Assembly (NCBI GenBank): GCA_046155285.1
Contig: JBJXEA010000014.1
Location: forward strand, 8,753 to 72,752
Direction of reading: 5' to 3'
DNA from: CAILHX01 sp046155285
GTDB lineage: Bacteria > Pseudomonadota > Gammaproteobacteria > Burkholderiales > Methylophilaceae
DNA length: 64,000 bases
The notes under the pieces are model-generated. The model made no database searches and was not told where the DNA came from. It saw only the letters and a program-made list of their open reading frames with translations. Every line of letters starts with the position of its first letter. Within the stretch, counting starts at the first letter, position 1. Below, one piece after another: positions 62,595 through 64,000 of this stretch. The position numbers were made by a program, and so were the translations under genes.

Positions 62595-62709
62595 TGGGGC
62601 TAGAGTTAATTGTCAATTTTTAATGTCCCTTAGTTGCTTTAACCACAGCTCATGACAGAAGATTCTAGTTGCAAATAAAGTTCTAATTCATCGTTATGCA
62701 AATCTATGG

Positions 62710-63705
62710 TTACTTCTTTAAAATGATACATCCCTCAGTGAGTAGATCCATTTTCAATTCCCGGCTAAAGAAACTATCGTAATCATGTATTAGTGCCCAG
62801 ACCCAATTCGGCAATTTGCGTACGTTGTTGCCTTTGATATGCTCTTCTGCAAACTGAAGGAATGGCTCATCAGACTTATTTAACGAGTGAATAGTGGCGC
62901 TACTAAACTGATATTTTTTGGCTAAGCGGGAGAAAAACTCTCTGGTAAAAAGCCATTTATCGTCAACTTGAGAAAAGAATGGGTCATTTTTGTCTGTAGC
63001 TTTCATCTTTTGCCAAGTGTTGAAAGTATGTTTAAAATAACGCCGGGACCATGGCCATAGGAGCCAGCTCTTGGGATCGCGAAGAATCGCCTGGTATATG
63101 ATTCCTAAAATACTATACCCATTCTCGAACGGTTCAAAAAATATCGCGATGCCACCGGGTTTAAGAATCTTTGCACAACGTTCGATCACAATCTCCGGAT
63201 CAAACAGATGATGAAGGATTGCAGCGCCGACAACGATATCAAAAGTCTCATCCTTAAAATCTAGTTCTTCAGCATTAAGTTGCATAAGCGCACAGCGATG
63301 TTCCATACCTTCAGCTTTTAATTTCTCTTTTAGCACCATCAGCATGGATGTACTCAATTCCGTTGCTACAAGCCGTGATTCCGGCATCAATTGGAGCAGC
63401 GGGAAAGTGGCGCTACCAAACCCGCAGCCAACCTCCAGGATATCCAGTGGTAATGCATCGGTATTCTTGAAATTGGCAACGATCAGTGCCTCAGATATCA
63501 ATCTATGGTAATACGTTGTTAAATCGAACTTTTTTGCTTGCGATCTGGCACCATCTACACTTTCATAGTACTCCGTCATGTATTGTTCGATTAACTCCTT
63601 TGAATACCCAGGAGAATAAATATCATTTAGTGCATCATCAGCGTTTGCCCCAAGGTTATATAAAGGTCGGCCGAATGATTGTTTTATCCAACTATTTATT
63701 TCCAT
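62710..63705 (-). CDS. SAM-dependent methyltransferase, paralogue of 59527 gene
   Basis: 331 residues: ILEVGCGFGSATFPLL motif I, VVGAAILHHLFDPEIVI, GGIAIFFEPFENG, and a C-terminal region with DDKWLF and LPNWVWALIHDYD shared with the protein at 59527. The two flank the acyltransferase gene and seem to come from an old duplication. It likely methylates a polysaccharide component. Confidence 0.82.
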   Translation of the reverse strand: MEINSWIKQSFGRPLYNLGANADDALNDIYSPGYSKELIEQYMTEYYESVDGARSQAKKFDLTTYYHRLISEALIVANFKNTDALPLDILEVGCGFGSATFPLLQLMPESRLVATELSTSMLMVLKEKLKAEGMEHRCALMQLNAEELDFKDETFDIVVGAAILHHLFDPEIVIERCAKILKPGGIAIFFEPFENGYSILGIIYQAILRDPKSWLLWPWSRRYFKHTFNTWQKMKATDKNDPFFSQVDDKWLFTREFFSRLAKKYQFSSATIHSLNKSDEPFLQFAEEHIKGNNVRKLPNWVWALIHDYDSFFSRELKMDLLTEGCIILKK

Positions 63706-63718
63706 TAGGATTTCTTTA

Positions 63719-64000
63719 TTAATCTGATAATTTTAAAAACTGCATGAATGTTTCCTTCATACGCTCCAGCGTAAAGTCCTGAAAGAAACACAAAGTCCCG
63801 TTTGAAGCCAACTTGCGATAGTAATCTATGTCAGTTATCGCAAGCTCTAAGCATTTTAATACGCAAGACGCATCTAATCCGTCACAAATATAACCAGCTT
63901 CATGCTTTTTAATGTATCTGGCGGGAGAGGAATAACCTGGCGCATGACAAAATACTGGTCGACCCGCCGCAAAATATGTCACTAATTTGGATGGGAAACT
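63719..64000 (-). CDS. Glycosyltransferase family 4, C-terminal part (runs off window)
   Basis: The open frame continues through the right edge. SFPSKLVTYFAAGRPVFCHA at the edge is the donor-site segment of GT4 enzymes (PSKL-Y-AAG-P), followed by about 80 residues to the end. The apparent GTG start at 63982 is internal. It continues the minus-strand polysaccharide locus beyond this window. Confidence 0.8.
   Translation of the reverse strand, partial: SFPSKLVTYFAAGRPVFCHAPGYSSPARYIKKHEAGYICDGLDASCVLKCLELAITDIDYYRKLASNGTLCFFQDFTLERMKETFMQFLKLSD

Overview
The window looks like a chromosomal segment of a betaproteobacterium. This is inferred from the gene families: a betaproteobacterial-style CapD/WbpL/WbpV surface-polysaccharide start module, a PEP-CTERM protein, an H4MPT/methylofuran-type formaldehyde pathway beside fae, and a DAB bicarbonate-uptake operon. 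C1 metabolism plus inorganic-carbon uptake suggests a methylotroph or a (facultative) autotroph in or near Nitrosomonadales/Gallionellales. No rRNA is present, so this is inference.

Layout. (1) 1-1,070: two toxin-antitoxin remnants or modules, a VapC-type PIN fragment and a HepT/MntA pair, separated by a GTAG-headed palindromic repeat. (2) 1,100-11,000: housekeeping genes. These are citramalate synthase, tRNA-Lys(CTT) with a clear promoter and terminator, phosphoglucomutase, transaldolase, a FecR-domain protein, the HrpA helicase and a PEP-CTERM protein. (3) 11,200-16,390: a LysR regulator divergent from dabB-dabA, a proton-coupled bicarbonate/CO2 uptake system. (4) 16,690-27,010: a compact cluster for C1-carrier biosynthesis and use. 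It holds a pterin dehydratase, an MfnE-like kinase, pabB, an MfnF-like protein, an MfnD-like ATP-grasp ligase, a HisA-related protein nested on the opposite strand, fae, a globin-like protein without an evident haem histidine, a CitG-like protein and a RimK-like ligase. The DUF3501/Fe-S oxidoreductase/rubrerythrin trio follows. These genes would build methanopterin- and methylofuran-type cofactors and condense formaldehyde onto H4MPT.

(5) 27,500-31,760: an accessory patch with an AbiEii-type toxin and HTH partner, about 1 kb of nearly gene-free DNA with an array of five small hairpins, a higA antitoxin, and a higB toxin cut at its 5' end by a complete IS3-family element. (6) 32,030-64,000: one long minus-strand surface-polysaccharide (O-antigen-like) locus running in from beyond the right edge. 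It contains glycosyltransferases, methyltransferases, an acyltransferase, a UDP-GlcNAc 2-epimerase, a YfhO-type protein, an LPG-synthase-like membrane protein, a Wzx flippase, asnB, a WbpV/WbpL/CapD initiation module, galU, hpt, an epimerase gene stopped at its catalytic tyrosine, and an O-antigen ligase.

The strongest oddities are the amber codon at the epimerase YxxxK tyrosine, the five-hairpin array at 29,499-29,608, a 56-bp MITE-like palindrome with 8-bp flanking repeats at 60,546-60,618, the IS-truncated higB beside an intact higA, the hisA-like gene overlapping both opposite-strand neighbours, and the apparently haem-less globin next to fae.
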